DNA of 64,000 nt. Origin: Pseudomonadota bacterium (GTDB lineage Bacteria; Pseudomonadota; Alphaproteobacteria; Caulobacterales; Caulobacteraceae). Below are positions 13,388-20,095 of the stretch, piece after piece. The DNA lies in the NCBI GenBank assembly GCA_020161365.1, contig JAIUNU010000004.1:248001-312000 (forward strand), in the 5' to 3' direction. The number at the start of each line of letters is the position of its first letter. Position 1 is the stretch's first letter. The position numbers were made by a program, and so were the translations under genes. A model generated the notes under the pieces. That model had not been told where the DNA came from and did not search any database. It was given only the letters and a program-made list of their open reading frames with translations.

Positions 13388-13951
13388 ATGGTTCTGATGA
13401 AGCGATGGACGGCTGCGGCGATGACCGCGTTGATCCTGTTTGGCGTGGGCGCCGGCGGGGCGGCTTTTGCTCAGCAGGGCGGATCCAGCGCGCCGGTGGA
13501 CGTCTCCGCCGACAATCAGGAAACGATCAACAGCAAGTGCCTCATCATCTTCACGGGGCGGGTCGAGATCCTGCAGAACCGCTCGCGCCTGCGCGCCGAG
13601 AAGGTGACGATCTATAACGCCAAGCGCCCAACGGCCGAGAACGCCAATGCGTGCGGTTCCGCCGAGCGGATGGAGGCCGAGGGCACCGTCTACCTCGTGA
13701 GCGACCAGCAGAACGCCCGCGGCGATCGCGCGGTCTATACGTTCAGCAACAACACGGCGGTCCTCACTGGGGACGTCATCGTGGTCAAGGGCAAGGACGT
13801 CGCCCGTGGCGACCGCCTGACCGTCAACACCAAGACCAACGACGCCAAGCTGGAATCGACGAGCCCGGGGCGCAGCGCCCAGCGTCGCGTGCGCGCGGTG
13901 TTCTATCAGGACGACACCCCGAAGTCCGACGCGCCGGCCCAGCAGCGCTAG
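13388..13951 (+). CDS. lptA: LPS transport periplasmic protein LptA (OstA family)
   Basis: Periplasmic bridge protein of lipopolysaccharide transport, 187 aa from ATG 13388 or 184 aa from ATG 13397 (MKRWTAAAMTAL), which is better spaced from the GAGG upstream. A cleavable signal peptide ends near GAAFAQQG. The body has the OstA fold: VDVSADNQETINSKCLIIFTG, LRAEKVTIYNAK, EGTVYLVSDQQNARGDRAVY, LTGDVIVVKGKDVARGDRLTV. The repeated A(R)GD-R/A pattern is typical. It lies between lptC and lptB, 8 nt before lptB. Confidence 0.93.
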   Translation: MVLMKRWTAAAMTALILFGVGAGGAAFAQQGGSSAPVDVSADNQETINSKCLIIFTGRVEILQNRSRLRAEKVTIYNAKRPTAENANACGSAERMEAEGTVYLVSDQQNARGDRAVYTFSNNTAVLTGDVIVVKGKDVARGDRLTVNTKTNDAKLESTSPGRSAQRRVRAVFYQDDTPKSDAPAQQR

Positions 13952-13959
13952 GATCACGG

Positions 13960-14718
13960 ATGACCCTGACCTCCAACGACATGGACGGCCTGTTCGTCGA
14001 TTCCGTGGGCAAGTCGTTCGGCGACCGTCCGGTCGTCAAGAACGTGTCCCTGCGCCTCAAGCGGGGCGAGGTGGCCGGTCTTCTGGGCCCCAACGGCGCC
14101 GGCAAGACGACCTGCTTCTACATGGTCACCGGCCTGATCGCCGCCGACTACGGCGCGATCTATCTGGACGGCGAGAACATCACGGCCCAGCCGATGTTCC
14201 AGCGCGCCCGGCTTGGCGTCGGCTATCTGCCGCAGGAAGCCTCGATCTTCCGGGGCATGACGGTCGAACAGAACGTCATGGCCGTGGTCGAAATGCGCGA
14301 GCGCGACCCGCGCAAGGCCCGCGAGCAGGTGACCAGCATCCTCGAGGAACTGCGGATCACCCATATTCGCAAGTCTCCGGCCGTCGCCCTGTCGGGCGGT
14401 GAGCGCCGCCGCGTGGAAATCGCCCGCGCCCTGGCCAGCGAGCCGTCCTTCATGCTGCTGGACGAGCCGTTCGCCGGCATCGACCCCCTGGCGATCGCCG
14501 ACATCCGCGAGGTGATCGGCTATCTGAAGGGGCGTGGCATCGGCATCCTGATCACCGACCACAACGTCCGCGAGACGCTCGACATCATCGACCGGGCCTC
14601 GATCATCCATGCCGGCGAGGTGTTGTTCGAGGGCTCGCCGCGCGAGATCGTCGAAAACCCGGAAGTGAAGCGCGTTTATCTGGGCGAGAGCTTCACCGAG
14701 CCGCGTCTCGGCGATTAG
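13960..14718 (+). CDS. lptB: LPS export ABC transporter ATPase LptB
   Basis: Cytoplasmic ATPase (252 aa) that powers extraction of LPS from the inner membrane together with LptF and LptG, which are not in the window. Walker A GPNGAGKTT, the LptB-type sequence GVGYLPQEASIFRGMTVEQNV, ABC signature LSGGERRR, Walker B SFMLLDEPFAGIDP and the H-loop ITDHNVRET are all intact. ATG 13960 (MTLTSNDMDGLF) follows lptA closely; the same frame is open further upstream inside lptA but that part is a shadow. A short N-terminal extension of about a dozen residues precedes the ABC domain. Confidence 0.97.
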   Translation: MTLTSNDMDGLFVDSVGKSFGDRPVVKNVSLRLKRGEVAGLLGPNGAGKTTCFYMVTGLIAADYGAIYLDGENITAQPMFQRARLGVGYLPQEASIFRGMTVEQNVMAVVEMRERDPRKAREQVTSILEELRITHIRKSPAVALSGGERRRVEIARALASEPSFMLLDEPFAGIDPLAIADIREVIGYLKGRGIGILITDHNVRETLDIIDRASIIHAGEVLFEGSPREIVENPEVKRVYLGESFTEPRLGD

Positions 14719-14748
14719 GGCCTTGTTTAGCAAGGCCTAAGCGCTTTT
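14719..14748 (+). terminator. Weak hairpin after lptB
   Basis: GGCCTTG (14719-14725) pairs with CAAGGCC (14731-14737) across a 5-nt loop, and TTTT follows at 14745-14748. It may attenuate transcription from lptB into rpoN rather than stop it completely. Confidence 0.4.
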
Positions 14749-14856
14749 CCGGGACAGACCGTCGCACCGGCCCGATAATTGCAGGCGTTGGCGACCCGTT
14801 AACCAGAACCGCTCTTCAATGGCGTTCGAAAGTTTTTCGTACGTCAGGAGGGCGCA

Positions 14857-16350
14857 TTGGCGCTCAGCCACCGACTAGAGCTCCGGCAAGGCCAGGGCCT
14901 CGTCATCACCCCGCAACTGCAGCAGGCCATCAAGCTGCTGCAGCTGTCGAACATCGAGCTCGACGCCTTCGTCGAGGCCGAGCTGGAGCGAAACCCGCTC
15001 CTGCAACGCGATGAGGGCGATCACGAGCCGACGGGCGAGGCCGAGGCCGCGCGGGACGCCAGCCTGACCCAGGTCGATGCGGTCGCCGACACCACGGCGG
15101 GCCGCGAGATGGACGCCCCGTCCGAGGACGTCTCGCCCGGCGAACGCGCCACGGGCGACGGCGCGGAAGCCGAGCATGCCGGCGGTCAGATCGACTGGTC
15201 GCGCGCGGGCGGCGGCGGCTCTTTCGAAAGCGACGACGGCTATGAACGCGCGCTGGCCGACGCGCCGACCCTCGCTGCGCACCTCCGCGCCCAGCTGGTC
15301 CAGGCCGCGCTGTCGCCGGCCCGAAACGCGGTGGCCGAGATCCTGATCGACGCGGTCGACGAGGGCGGCTACCTGCGCCTGGACATCACCGAGCTGGCTC
15401 AGCGCCTGGGCTGCGAACTGGCGCTTGTCGAGGAGACCCTGGCGGTTCTGCAGGGCTTTGAGCCGGTCGGCGTCTTTGCCCGCGACGTGCGCGAGTGCCT
15501 GGCGCTGCAGCTGAAGGATCTGAACCGCTACGATCCGGCCATGGCCGCGATGCTCGACAACCTCGAGCTGCTGGCCAAACGGGATTTGGCGGGTCTGCGC
15601 CGGATCTGTGGTGTCGACGATGAAGATCTGCGCGACATGATCGCCGAGATCCGATCGCTCAACCCCCGTCCAGGCGCGGCCTATCACAGTGAGCCCGCCG
15701 AGACCCTGGTGCCTGACGTCATGGTCCGCGAGGGGCTGGGCGGCATGTGGCACGTGGAGCTCAACACCGACACCCTGCCGCGCGTGCTGGTCGACCAGCG
15801 CTACCACGCCCGCGTCTCCAAGGGCGCGCGCAGCGACCAGGAGAAGACCTTCGTCGCCGACTGCATGGCTTCGGCCAACTGGCTGGTGAAGAGCCTGGAT
15901 CAGCGCGCCAAGACCATCCTGAAGGTCGCCAGCGAGATCGTGCGCCAGCAGGACGGTTTCCTGGCCTTCGGCGTCGAGCATTTGCGCCCGCTGAACCTGA
16001 AGACGGTCGCCGACGCGATCGGCATGCACGAGAGCACGGTCAGCCGCGTCACCTCCAACAAGTACATCGCCACGCCGCGCGGCGTCTTCGAGCTGAAGTT
16101 CTTCTTCACCTCCGCCATCCAGTCCTCGGAAGGCGGCGAGGCCCACTCGGCCGCCAGCGTGCGCCACAAGATCAAGGGCCTAGTCGACGCCGAGAAGTGC
16201 GAGGCCGACGTCCACTCCGACGATCGCATCGTGGAAATTCTCAAGGCGGCGGGGGTCGACATCGCCCGCCGGACCGTGGCCAAGTACCGGGAGGCCATGC
16301 GGATCCCCTCTTCGGTGGAGCGTCGCCGCCTGATGAAGGAAGCGGTCTGA
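14857..16350 (+). CDS. rpoN: RNA polymerase sigma-54 factor
   Basis: Sigma-54, 497 aa, directs RNA polymerase to -24/-12 promoters that need AAA+ activators; in Caulobacter this factor is required for flagellar and stalk gene expression. Region I is glutamine/leucine-rich (LRQGQGLVITPQLQQAIKLL); an acidic region II of about 70 residues follows, then the core-binding domain, the helix-turn-helix, and the C-terminal RpoN box ARRTVAKYRE. The start is TTG at 14857, chosen because an AGGAGG sits 5 nt upstream and the protein then begins with the conserved MALSHRLELRQ. The position behind lptCAB and ahead of hpf and ptsN is the standard proteobacterial arrangement. Confidence 0.97.
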   Translation: MALSHRLELRQGQGLVITPQLQQAIKLLQLSNIELDAFVEAELERNPLLQRDEGDHEPTGEAEAARDASLTQVDAVADTTAGREMDAPSEDVSPGERATGDGAEAEHAGGQIDWSRAGGGGSFESDDGYERALADAPTLAAHLRAQLVQAALSPARNAVAEILIDAVDEGGYLRLDITELAQRLGCELALVEETLAVLQGFEPVGVFARDVRECLALQLKDLNRYDPAMAAMLDNLELLAKRDLAGLRRICGVDDEDLRDMIAEIRSLNPRPGAAYHSEPAETLVPDVMVREGLGGMWHVELNTDTLPRVLVDQRYHARVSKGARSDQEKTFVADCMASANWLVKSLDQRAKTILKVASEIVRQQDGFLAFGVEHLRPLNLKTVADAIGMHESTVSRVTSNKYIATPRGVFELKFFFTSAIQSSEGGEAHSAASVRHKIKGLVDAEKCEADVHSDDRIVEILKAAGVDIARRTVAKYREAMRIPSSVERRRLMKEAV

Positions 16351-16402
16351 AGTCGCCTCTTTTTCGTCTCCTGCGCGTTCCCGTGCGGGCCGAGAGGATT
16401 TG

Positions 16403-17014
16403 ATGAGCGAAAAGAGTCTGGCGGACGTGATCGAGGGCTTTGGCGAGGACGCCAGCCCCACCCTGACCGTTGGGCAAATGCTGGCGGCGTTCGACAGCCG
16501 TGCGTTCGGCGCGATGCTGCTGGTGTTTGGCCTTCTCAACACCCTGCCACTTCCGCCCGGGTCCTCCACCATTCTGTCGTTGCCGATCCTGTTCTTGGCT
16601 CCGCAGATCGCGATGGGCGCGGACACGCCCTGGCTGCCGCGCGGCCTGATGGAAAAGCCCCTGAAGCGCGACGACCTGCGCGGGCTCTTCCGTCGCCTCG
16701 GCCCGATCGTTCGGAGCATGGAGTTGATCACCCGGCCCCGGCTGCGGCCATTGTTCGCACCCCTGGGCGAACGGGCGATTGGCGTGGTCTGCACCCTGCT
16801 GGCTCTGGTGCTGGTTCTCCCCATTCCGCTGGGCAACCTGGCCCCCGGCGCGACGGTGGCCGTTTTGGCCCTGGCGCTGCTCCAGCGGGACGGAATCCTG
16901 GCCCTGCTGGGTTATCTGATGGCTGTGGGCAGCGGGGCGCTTCTCTTTGTCAGCGCCCATGTCGTTGTGCTCACCGTCCGCAAGCTTCTGGGGGTATTTT
17001 CGGGGCTCATTTGA
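16403..17014 (+). CDS. ExoD-like membrane protein
   Basis: A 203-residue integral membrane protein of the exopolysaccharide synthesis ExoD family. The N-terminal cytoplasmic part includes the family motif GQMLAAFDSRAFGAMLLVFGLLNTLPLPPG; several hydrophobic stretches follow, notably VCTLLALVLVLPIPLGNLAPG and LALLGYLMAVGSGALLFVS. The molecular role of ExoD is not established; in rhizobia it affects exopolysaccharide and alkali tolerance. ATG 16403 has AGAGGA at a good distance. It is inserted between rpoN and hpf, which are adjacent in many relatives. Confidence 0.85.
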   Translation: MSEKSLADVIEGFGEDASPTLTVGQMLAAFDSRAFGAMLLVFGLLNTLPLPPGSSTILSLPILFLAPQIAMGADTPWLPRGLMEKPLKRDDLRGLFRRLGPIVRSMELITRPRLRPLFAPLGERAIGVVCTLLALVLVLPIPLGNLAPGATVAVLALALLQRDGILALLGYLMAVGSGALLFVSAHVVVLTVRKLLGVFSGLI

Positions 17015-17077
17015 GGTCGCTCAAAAGCCACGAAAGCGCCGCTTGACACCCGTCTGCGACAGGCGCGTTGTATCGGT

Positions 17078-17704
17078 ATGCAAGTCCAAGTCTCCGGCAA
17101 GCATGTCGACGTTGGTGAGGCTCTGCGAGCGCGAGTCTCCGACGAAATCGCTCAAAGCATCGGCAAATACTTCGATCGCGGCGGAGCCGCCGAGGTCGTG
17201 GTCAGCAAGGACGGCTACGCCTTCCGTGTCGATTGCTCAGTCAAGCTGGCTTCGGGTCAGCAGCTTATCAGCCACGGGTCAGGCGGTGACGCGCACGCCG
17301 CGTTCGACGCGGCCCTGGCCAAGATCGATACGCGCATCAGGCGCTACAAGAGGCGACTTAAAAGCCACTCGGCGGCGGCGACGGCCAAGAAGGTCGAGAA
17401 CGCCGCAATGTTCGTCCTCCGGGCGCCCGAAGGCGACGACATCGATGAAGACTGGGATGTGGAAGACGACCACCCGACGGGCGCGCCTGCGGCGATGGTC
17501 ATTGCGGAAACCCAGGCCGCGATGAAGACGATGACCGTTTCCATGGCTGTCATGGAACTGGACTTGACCGGATACCCGGCAATCGTGTTTAGGAACGCCG
17601 CCCATGGGGGGATCTCCGTGGTCTATCGACGTCCAGACGGGAATATCGGCTGGATCGACCCCGAACGCACGAAGTCGAACGGAAACGGGTCAACCGCGAG
17701 CTAA
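17078..17704 (+). CDS. hpf: Ribosome hibernation-promoting factor, long form
   Basis: A 208-residue long-form HPF that dimerises 70S ribosomes into inactive 100S particles during starvation. The N-terminal S30AE domain (MQVQVSGKHVDVGEALRARV, about 1-95) is joined by an acidic linker (EDWDVEDDHP) to the C-terminal dimerisation domain (MELDLTGYPAIVFRNAAHGGISVVYRRPDGNIGWIDP). There is no recognisable Shine-Dalgarno before ATG 17078, so translation may be leaderless; a TTGACA lies about 30 nt upstream. A strong hairpin lies between hpf and ptsN. Confidence 0.94.
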   Translation: MQVQVSGKHVDVGEALRARVSDEIAQSIGKYFDRGGAAEVVVSKDGYAFRVDCSVKLASGQQLISHGSGGDAHAAFDAALAKIDTRIRRYKRRLKSHSAAATAKKVENAAMFVLRAPEGDDIDEDWDVEDDHPTGAPAAMVIAETQAAMKTMTVSMAVMELDLTGYPAIVFRNAAHGGISVVYRRPDGNIGWIDPERTKSNGNGSTAS

Positions 17705-17721
17705 CCAGGCCGTGTCATGGT

Positions 17722-17756
17722 TTGGCGCCGTCGGTGATTTCCGTCGACGGCGCCAA
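17722..17756 (+). other. 12-bp perfect hairpin between hpf and ptsN
   Basis: TTGGCGCCGTCG (17722-17733) pairs perfectly with CGACGGCGCCAA (17745-17756) across an 11-nt loop. No T-tract follows, so it is not a standard intrinsic terminator; it may protect the hpf 3' end, be an RNase processing site, or set relative expression of hpf and ptsN. Confidence 0.6.
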
Positions 17757-17788
17757 GGCGGTCGGAAAACAGCGAGCGTTGGAAGTCC

Positions 17789-18253
17789 ATGACCATTGGC
17801 GATCTTCTCGAACCCGGAGCGGTGGCGCTGCGCGCCAGCGCGCCCGGCAAGCGCCAGGTCCTGTCGATGGTCGCGGACATCGCCAGTCGTGTGCTCGGCG
17901 TTGATCCCGACGTGGCTCTTGATGGACTAATCGAACGCGAAGCCGCCGGTTCGACCGGCGTCGGGGAGGGCGTGGCGATCCCCCATGCCCGTGTCGACGG
18001 TCTGGACCGGGTGCGCGCAGTCGTGGTGAGGCTGGACACGCCAGTGGCCTTTGACGCGCTCGACGATAAGCCGGTCGACCTGCTGGTCGCCCTGTTCGCT
18101 CCGCACGACGGCAACGCACAGCACCTGCGCGCCTTGGCTCGGGTGGCGCGGATGATGCGTCAGCCCGAGCTCCGGTCGGCGCTGAGGCAGGCGCGTTCGG
18201 CGGACGCCATTCACGTCCTTCTGACGGACCAGCCCGCCAGCACCGCCGCCTGA
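17789..18253 (+). CDS. ptsN: Nitrogen-PTS EIIA component
   Basis: A 154-residue EIIA(Ntr) protein, the terminal phosphoacceptor of the nitrogen phosphotransferase chain PtsP-PtsO(NPr)-PtsN, used for regulation and not sugar uptake. The phosphorylatable histidine is in VAIPHARV (His66). The family pattern EREAAGSTGVGEGVAIPHARVDG is complete. It is the last gene of the lpt-rpoN-hpf-ptsN block, converging on DUF1150 with only 13 nt between the stop codons. Confidence 0.95.
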   Translation: MTIGDLLEPGAVALRASAPGKRQVLSMVADIASRVLGVDPDVALDGLIEREAAGSTGVGEGVAIPHARVDGLDRVRAVVVRLDTPVAFDALDDKPVDLLVALFAPHDGNAQHLRALARVARMMRQPELRSALRQARSADAIHVLLTDQPASTAA

Positions 18254-18266
18254 CGACCTTCCTGGT

Positions 18267-18536
18267 CTAATGGACAGACACCGGCGCCAGCTCGTGAGCG
18301 AGCGCGGCGGCGATCGCCGTATCGCGGTCGATCATGACCGCCAGACGCGCGCCATCGGCGCGGCACACCGCGTAGAGCGTCTGATCTGGCGAGAGGTTGA
18401 AGTCCTCGACGCCTTCAGGCGCGTCGGCCAGGATTTCAGCGGCCTTGATGGGCCTGACATAGACAAGCTCCGGCGCGCCAAGGGCGGCAAAGGCTTCGCT
18501 CGTAAAGGGCCGGCCGTGTTGGGTGTTGGGCGTCAT
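18267..18536 (-). CDS. DUF1150 family protein
   Basis: An 89-residue small protein of the DUF1150 family, known from alphaproteobacteria and usually encoded beside hsp20; no biochemical function is known. It is acidic with a repeated LVYVRPI-type strand and a C-terminal AVCRADGARLAVMIDRDTAIAAAL segment. The start ATG at 18536 is preceded by a complete AAGGAGGTG ribosome binding site, among the best in the window, implying strong translation. It is downstream of hsp20 in the same direction and is probably heat-inducible with it. Confidence 0.85.
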   Translation of the reverse strand: MTPNTQHGRPFTSEAFAALGAPELVYVRPIKAAEILADAPEGVEDFNLSPDQTLYAVCRADGARLAVMIDRDTAIAAALAHELAPVSVH

Positions 18537-18572
18537 AAGACCACCTCCTTCATTGAGGGAACGCGCCGTACT

Positions 18573-18594
18573 CCGCGCGGTTCAGACCGCGCGG
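18573..18594 (-). other. Hairpin between hsp20 and DUF1150
   Basis: CCGCGCGGT (18573-18581) and ACCGCGCGG (18586-18594) form a perfect 9-bp stem with a 4-nt loop, just after the hsp20 stop and before the DUF1150 ribosome site. There is no T-tract, so partial termination or mRNA processing is more likely than full termination. Confidence 0.5.
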
Positions 18595-18620
18595 CCTAAG
18601 GCGAGTTCTGCGCGGCGTTT

Positions 18621-19049
18621 TCAGCCCGCGCTGCGGATCGGGATTTTCTTGACCAGGCGTTCGGGAGCCGGGCGGGCCAGGTCGATGTGCAGCAGGCCGT
18701 GCTCTAGCGTCGCAGCCGTAACCTCCATGCCCTCGGCGAGGACGAAGGTGCGTACGAAGCCTCGGGCGGCGATCCCGCGATGCAGGAAGGCGCGCTCGGC
18801 CTCCGATCGTCCGTCGGCGCTCTCGCGCTTGCCCGCGACGACCAGCTGCCCGCCTTCGACGGTCACATGCAGTTGGTCAGGCGCGAAGCCGGCCACCGCC
18901 AGCGTGATGCGCACGCCGCCATGATCGGCCTGTTCCACATTGTACGGGGGATAGCTTTCCGCAGCCGCCTTCGCGGCGCGCTCGATCAGGTCTCGGGTGT
19001 GCTCGAAGCCCAGCAGGAAGGGGCTGTCGAACAGGATCGTCCGGGTCAT
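18621..19049 (-). CDS. Small heat-shock protein, Hsp20/alpha-crystallin family
   Basis: A 142-residue ATP-independent holdase chaperone that keeps unfolding proteins soluble. The N-terminus MTRTILFDSPFLLGFEHTRDLIERAAKAA is typical of the IbpA-like alphaproteobacterial class, followed by the alpha-crystallin domain (PPYNVEQADHGGVRITLAVAGF... GIAARGFVRTFVLAEGMEV) and the short C-terminal tail with the I-x-I motif (KKIPIRSAG). The start ATG at 19049 has GAGGA 8 nt upstream. A sigma-32-like promoter and a structured leader precede it. The downstream neighbour is DUF1150. Confidence 0.94.
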   Translation of the reverse strand: MTRTILFDSPFLLGFEHTRDLIERAAKAAAESYPPYNVEQADHGGVRITLAVAGFAPDQLHVTVEGGQLVVAGKRESADGRSEAERAFLHRGIAARGFVRTFVLAEGMEVTAATLEHGLLHIDLARPAPERLVKKIPIRSAG

Positions 19050-19052
19050 CGC

Positions 19053-19075
19053 GAAGTCCTCGCTGAAGCGACTTC
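19053..19075 (-). promoter_or_regulatory. Possible RNA thermometer over the hsp20 ribosome binding site
   Basis: On the transcript, GAAGT pairs with ACTTC and CGC with GCG to form a stem ending 3 nt before the start codon, with the Shine-Dalgarno (GAGGA, 19057-19061) inside it or in its bulge. A second 9-bp stem, TCGCGGCGA with TCGCCGCGA (19078-19086 and 19109-19117), lies upstream. This resembles heat-unfolded leaders of alphaproteobacterial hsp20 genes; the role is inferred. Confidence 0.5.
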
Positions 19076-19128
19076 GTTCGCGGCGACAGGCCCGAGGATC
19101 GGCGCCGATCGCCGCGACACGGCTCCAG

Positions 19129-19157
19129 ACATGGCGCGCGGTGGAGCTCGGTTCAAG
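19129..19157 (-). promoter_or_regulatory. Sigma-32 heat-shock promoter of hsp20
   Basis: On the minus strand CTTGAA (19152-19157) is followed after 15 nt by CGCCATGT (19129-19136), close to the heat-shock consensus CTTGAA and CCCCATNT. Transcription would start near 19122, giving a leader of about 73 nt. Confidence 0.65.
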
Positions 19158-19187
19158 AGGAGGAGAGGCGCGAGGCGCTAAAATGGA

Positions 19188-19217
19188 CAAGGCCCGGACG
19201 TTTCCGTCCGGGCCTTG
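19188..19217 (-). terminator. Terminator of tRNA-Ala
   Basis: A perfect 13-bp stem (19188-19200 with 19205-19217) capped by a 4-nt loop that reads GAAA on the minus strand, directly behind the tRNA 3' end, followed by GTCCATTTT. Confidence 0.8.
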
Positions 19218-19218
19218 A

Positions 19219-19294
19219 TGGTGGAGCTAAGCGGAGTCGAACCGCTGACCTCTTGAATGCCATTCAAGCGCTCTACCAGCTGAGCTATAGCCCC
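19219..19294 (-). tRNA. tRNA-Ala(GGC)
   Basis: A 76-nt tRNA on the minus strand with encoded CCA. The acceptor GGGGCTA pairs with TAGCTCC (one G-U pair); the anticodon stem CTTGA/TCAAG encloses ATGGCAT, giving anticodon GGC, which reads GCC and GCU alanine codons. The D arm (GCTCAGCTGGTAGAGC) and T arm (GGTTCGACTCC) are standard. Confidence 0.97.
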
Positions 19295-19338
19295 AAATAT
19301 TCCTGAGAAAACCTAGCGGTAACTCTCGGAAATCCTTG

Positions 19339-19380
19339 GCCTCTTCGGCGTTTCAAACTTGCGTCGCCCCCCGAAGAGGC
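19339..19380. other. Inverted repeat upstream of tRNA-Ala
   Basis: GCCTCTTCGG (19339-19348) and CCGAAGAGGC (19371-19380) are perfect 10-nt arms around a 22-nt spacer. A second palindrome, TTCTCGAA with TTCGAGAA, lies at 19419-19439 next to runs of T. The rest of the region 19295-19466 shows nothing else I can name; the tRNA-Ala promoter must be here but no clear -35/-10 pair is visible. Confidence 0.4.
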
Positions 19381-19466
19381 GCGGAAACTAGTCCGGGATT
19401 TTTTTGGGATCAAGCCTCTTCTCGAACTTTTTTCGAGAAAAATGTCGCAGCCCCAAAAACGCCTGT

Positions 19467-19503
19467 GGACAGCCGGTTTCGACAGGATCGAAGCCGGCTG
19501 TCC
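19467..19503 (-). terminator. Terminator of the zinc-ribbon protein gene
   Basis: GGACAGCCGG (19467-19476) pairs with CCGGCTGTCC (19494-19503), continued by an inner TTCGA/TCGAA stem; on the minus strand a GTTTTT run follows 7 nt later. It starts right behind the stop codon at 19510. Confidence 0.8.
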
Positions 19504-19509
19504 GCTGGA

Positions 19510-19977
19510 TCAGTCGTCGTCGCCCTCGCCCGGGAGACCTTCGATCTCCTCGTCGAGAATGTCGTCATCGTCTTCGTCCTCGAGGAACGGAACGTCGTCA
19601 GCGTCCTCGGCGAGGTCCTCGTCTTCGGCGAAGTCGACGCCCAGGTCGTCACCGCCGGCCGGCGTCGGCGCGCCCGGATCGACGTCTTCGTCATCGGTCT
19701 CGACGACGTCGGCCTCGGCGGCCTCGTCGATTTCCGGGGTGTCGTCGACTTCGTCCTCGTAGCCGTCGACCTCCTTGGGCGCGACCGCTTCCTTCTCGTC
19801 GTCGGCGTCATAGTCCGGCGTGACGGCGCGAGCGCGGACACGGCGCGATTTCAGCGCCTCTTCCGGGTCGAACTGCTCACCGCACTTGGGGCAGACGGCG
19901 GGACGACGGTTGAGGTCGTAGAACTTCGATTGGCAGTTGGGGCAGATTTGTTTTGCGCCCAAGTCGGGATTGGCCAA
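19510..19977 (-). CDS. TIGR02300-family zinc-ribbon protein with acidic tail
   Basis: A 155-residue protein of the alphaproteobacterial TIGR02300 family, function unknown. The N-terminus MANPDLGAKQICPNCQSKFYDLNRRPAVCPKCGEQFDP (in the genome interrupted by no gap) carries two CxxC pairs that should bind one zinc. Residues from about 60 to the end are dominated by Asp and Glu, with only a few hydrophobics, so the tail is probably disordered. The start is TTG at 19977: AAAGGG sits about 10 nt upstream and the family begins MANP(D/E)LG; an in-frame ATG at 20073 would add 32 residues unlike the family. Confidence 0.85.
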   Translation of the reverse strand: MANPDLGAKQICPNCQSKFYDLNRRPAVCPKCGEQFDPEEALKSRRVRARAVTPDYDADDEKEAVAPKEVDGYEDEVDDTPEIDEAAEADVVETDDEDVDPGAPTPAGGDDLGVDFAEDEDLAEDADDVPFLEDEDDDDILDEEIEGLPGEGDDD

Positions 19978-20095
19978 GTTGGCGACCCTTTGATCCTGAT
20001 GGGAAAAGCGGCGGGTGACTTGCCATGGCGAGAGCCCGCTGTCAAAAGCAAACCCCTTCGCGAAAACCACCAAATACTAAGGAGCCGGTTTCGGC

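Noticed and set aside
13651..13959. A possible 103-residue N-terminal extension of LptB
   Set aside because: It overlaps lptA in another frame, is Arg-rich, and LptB proteins begin at the chosen ATG.
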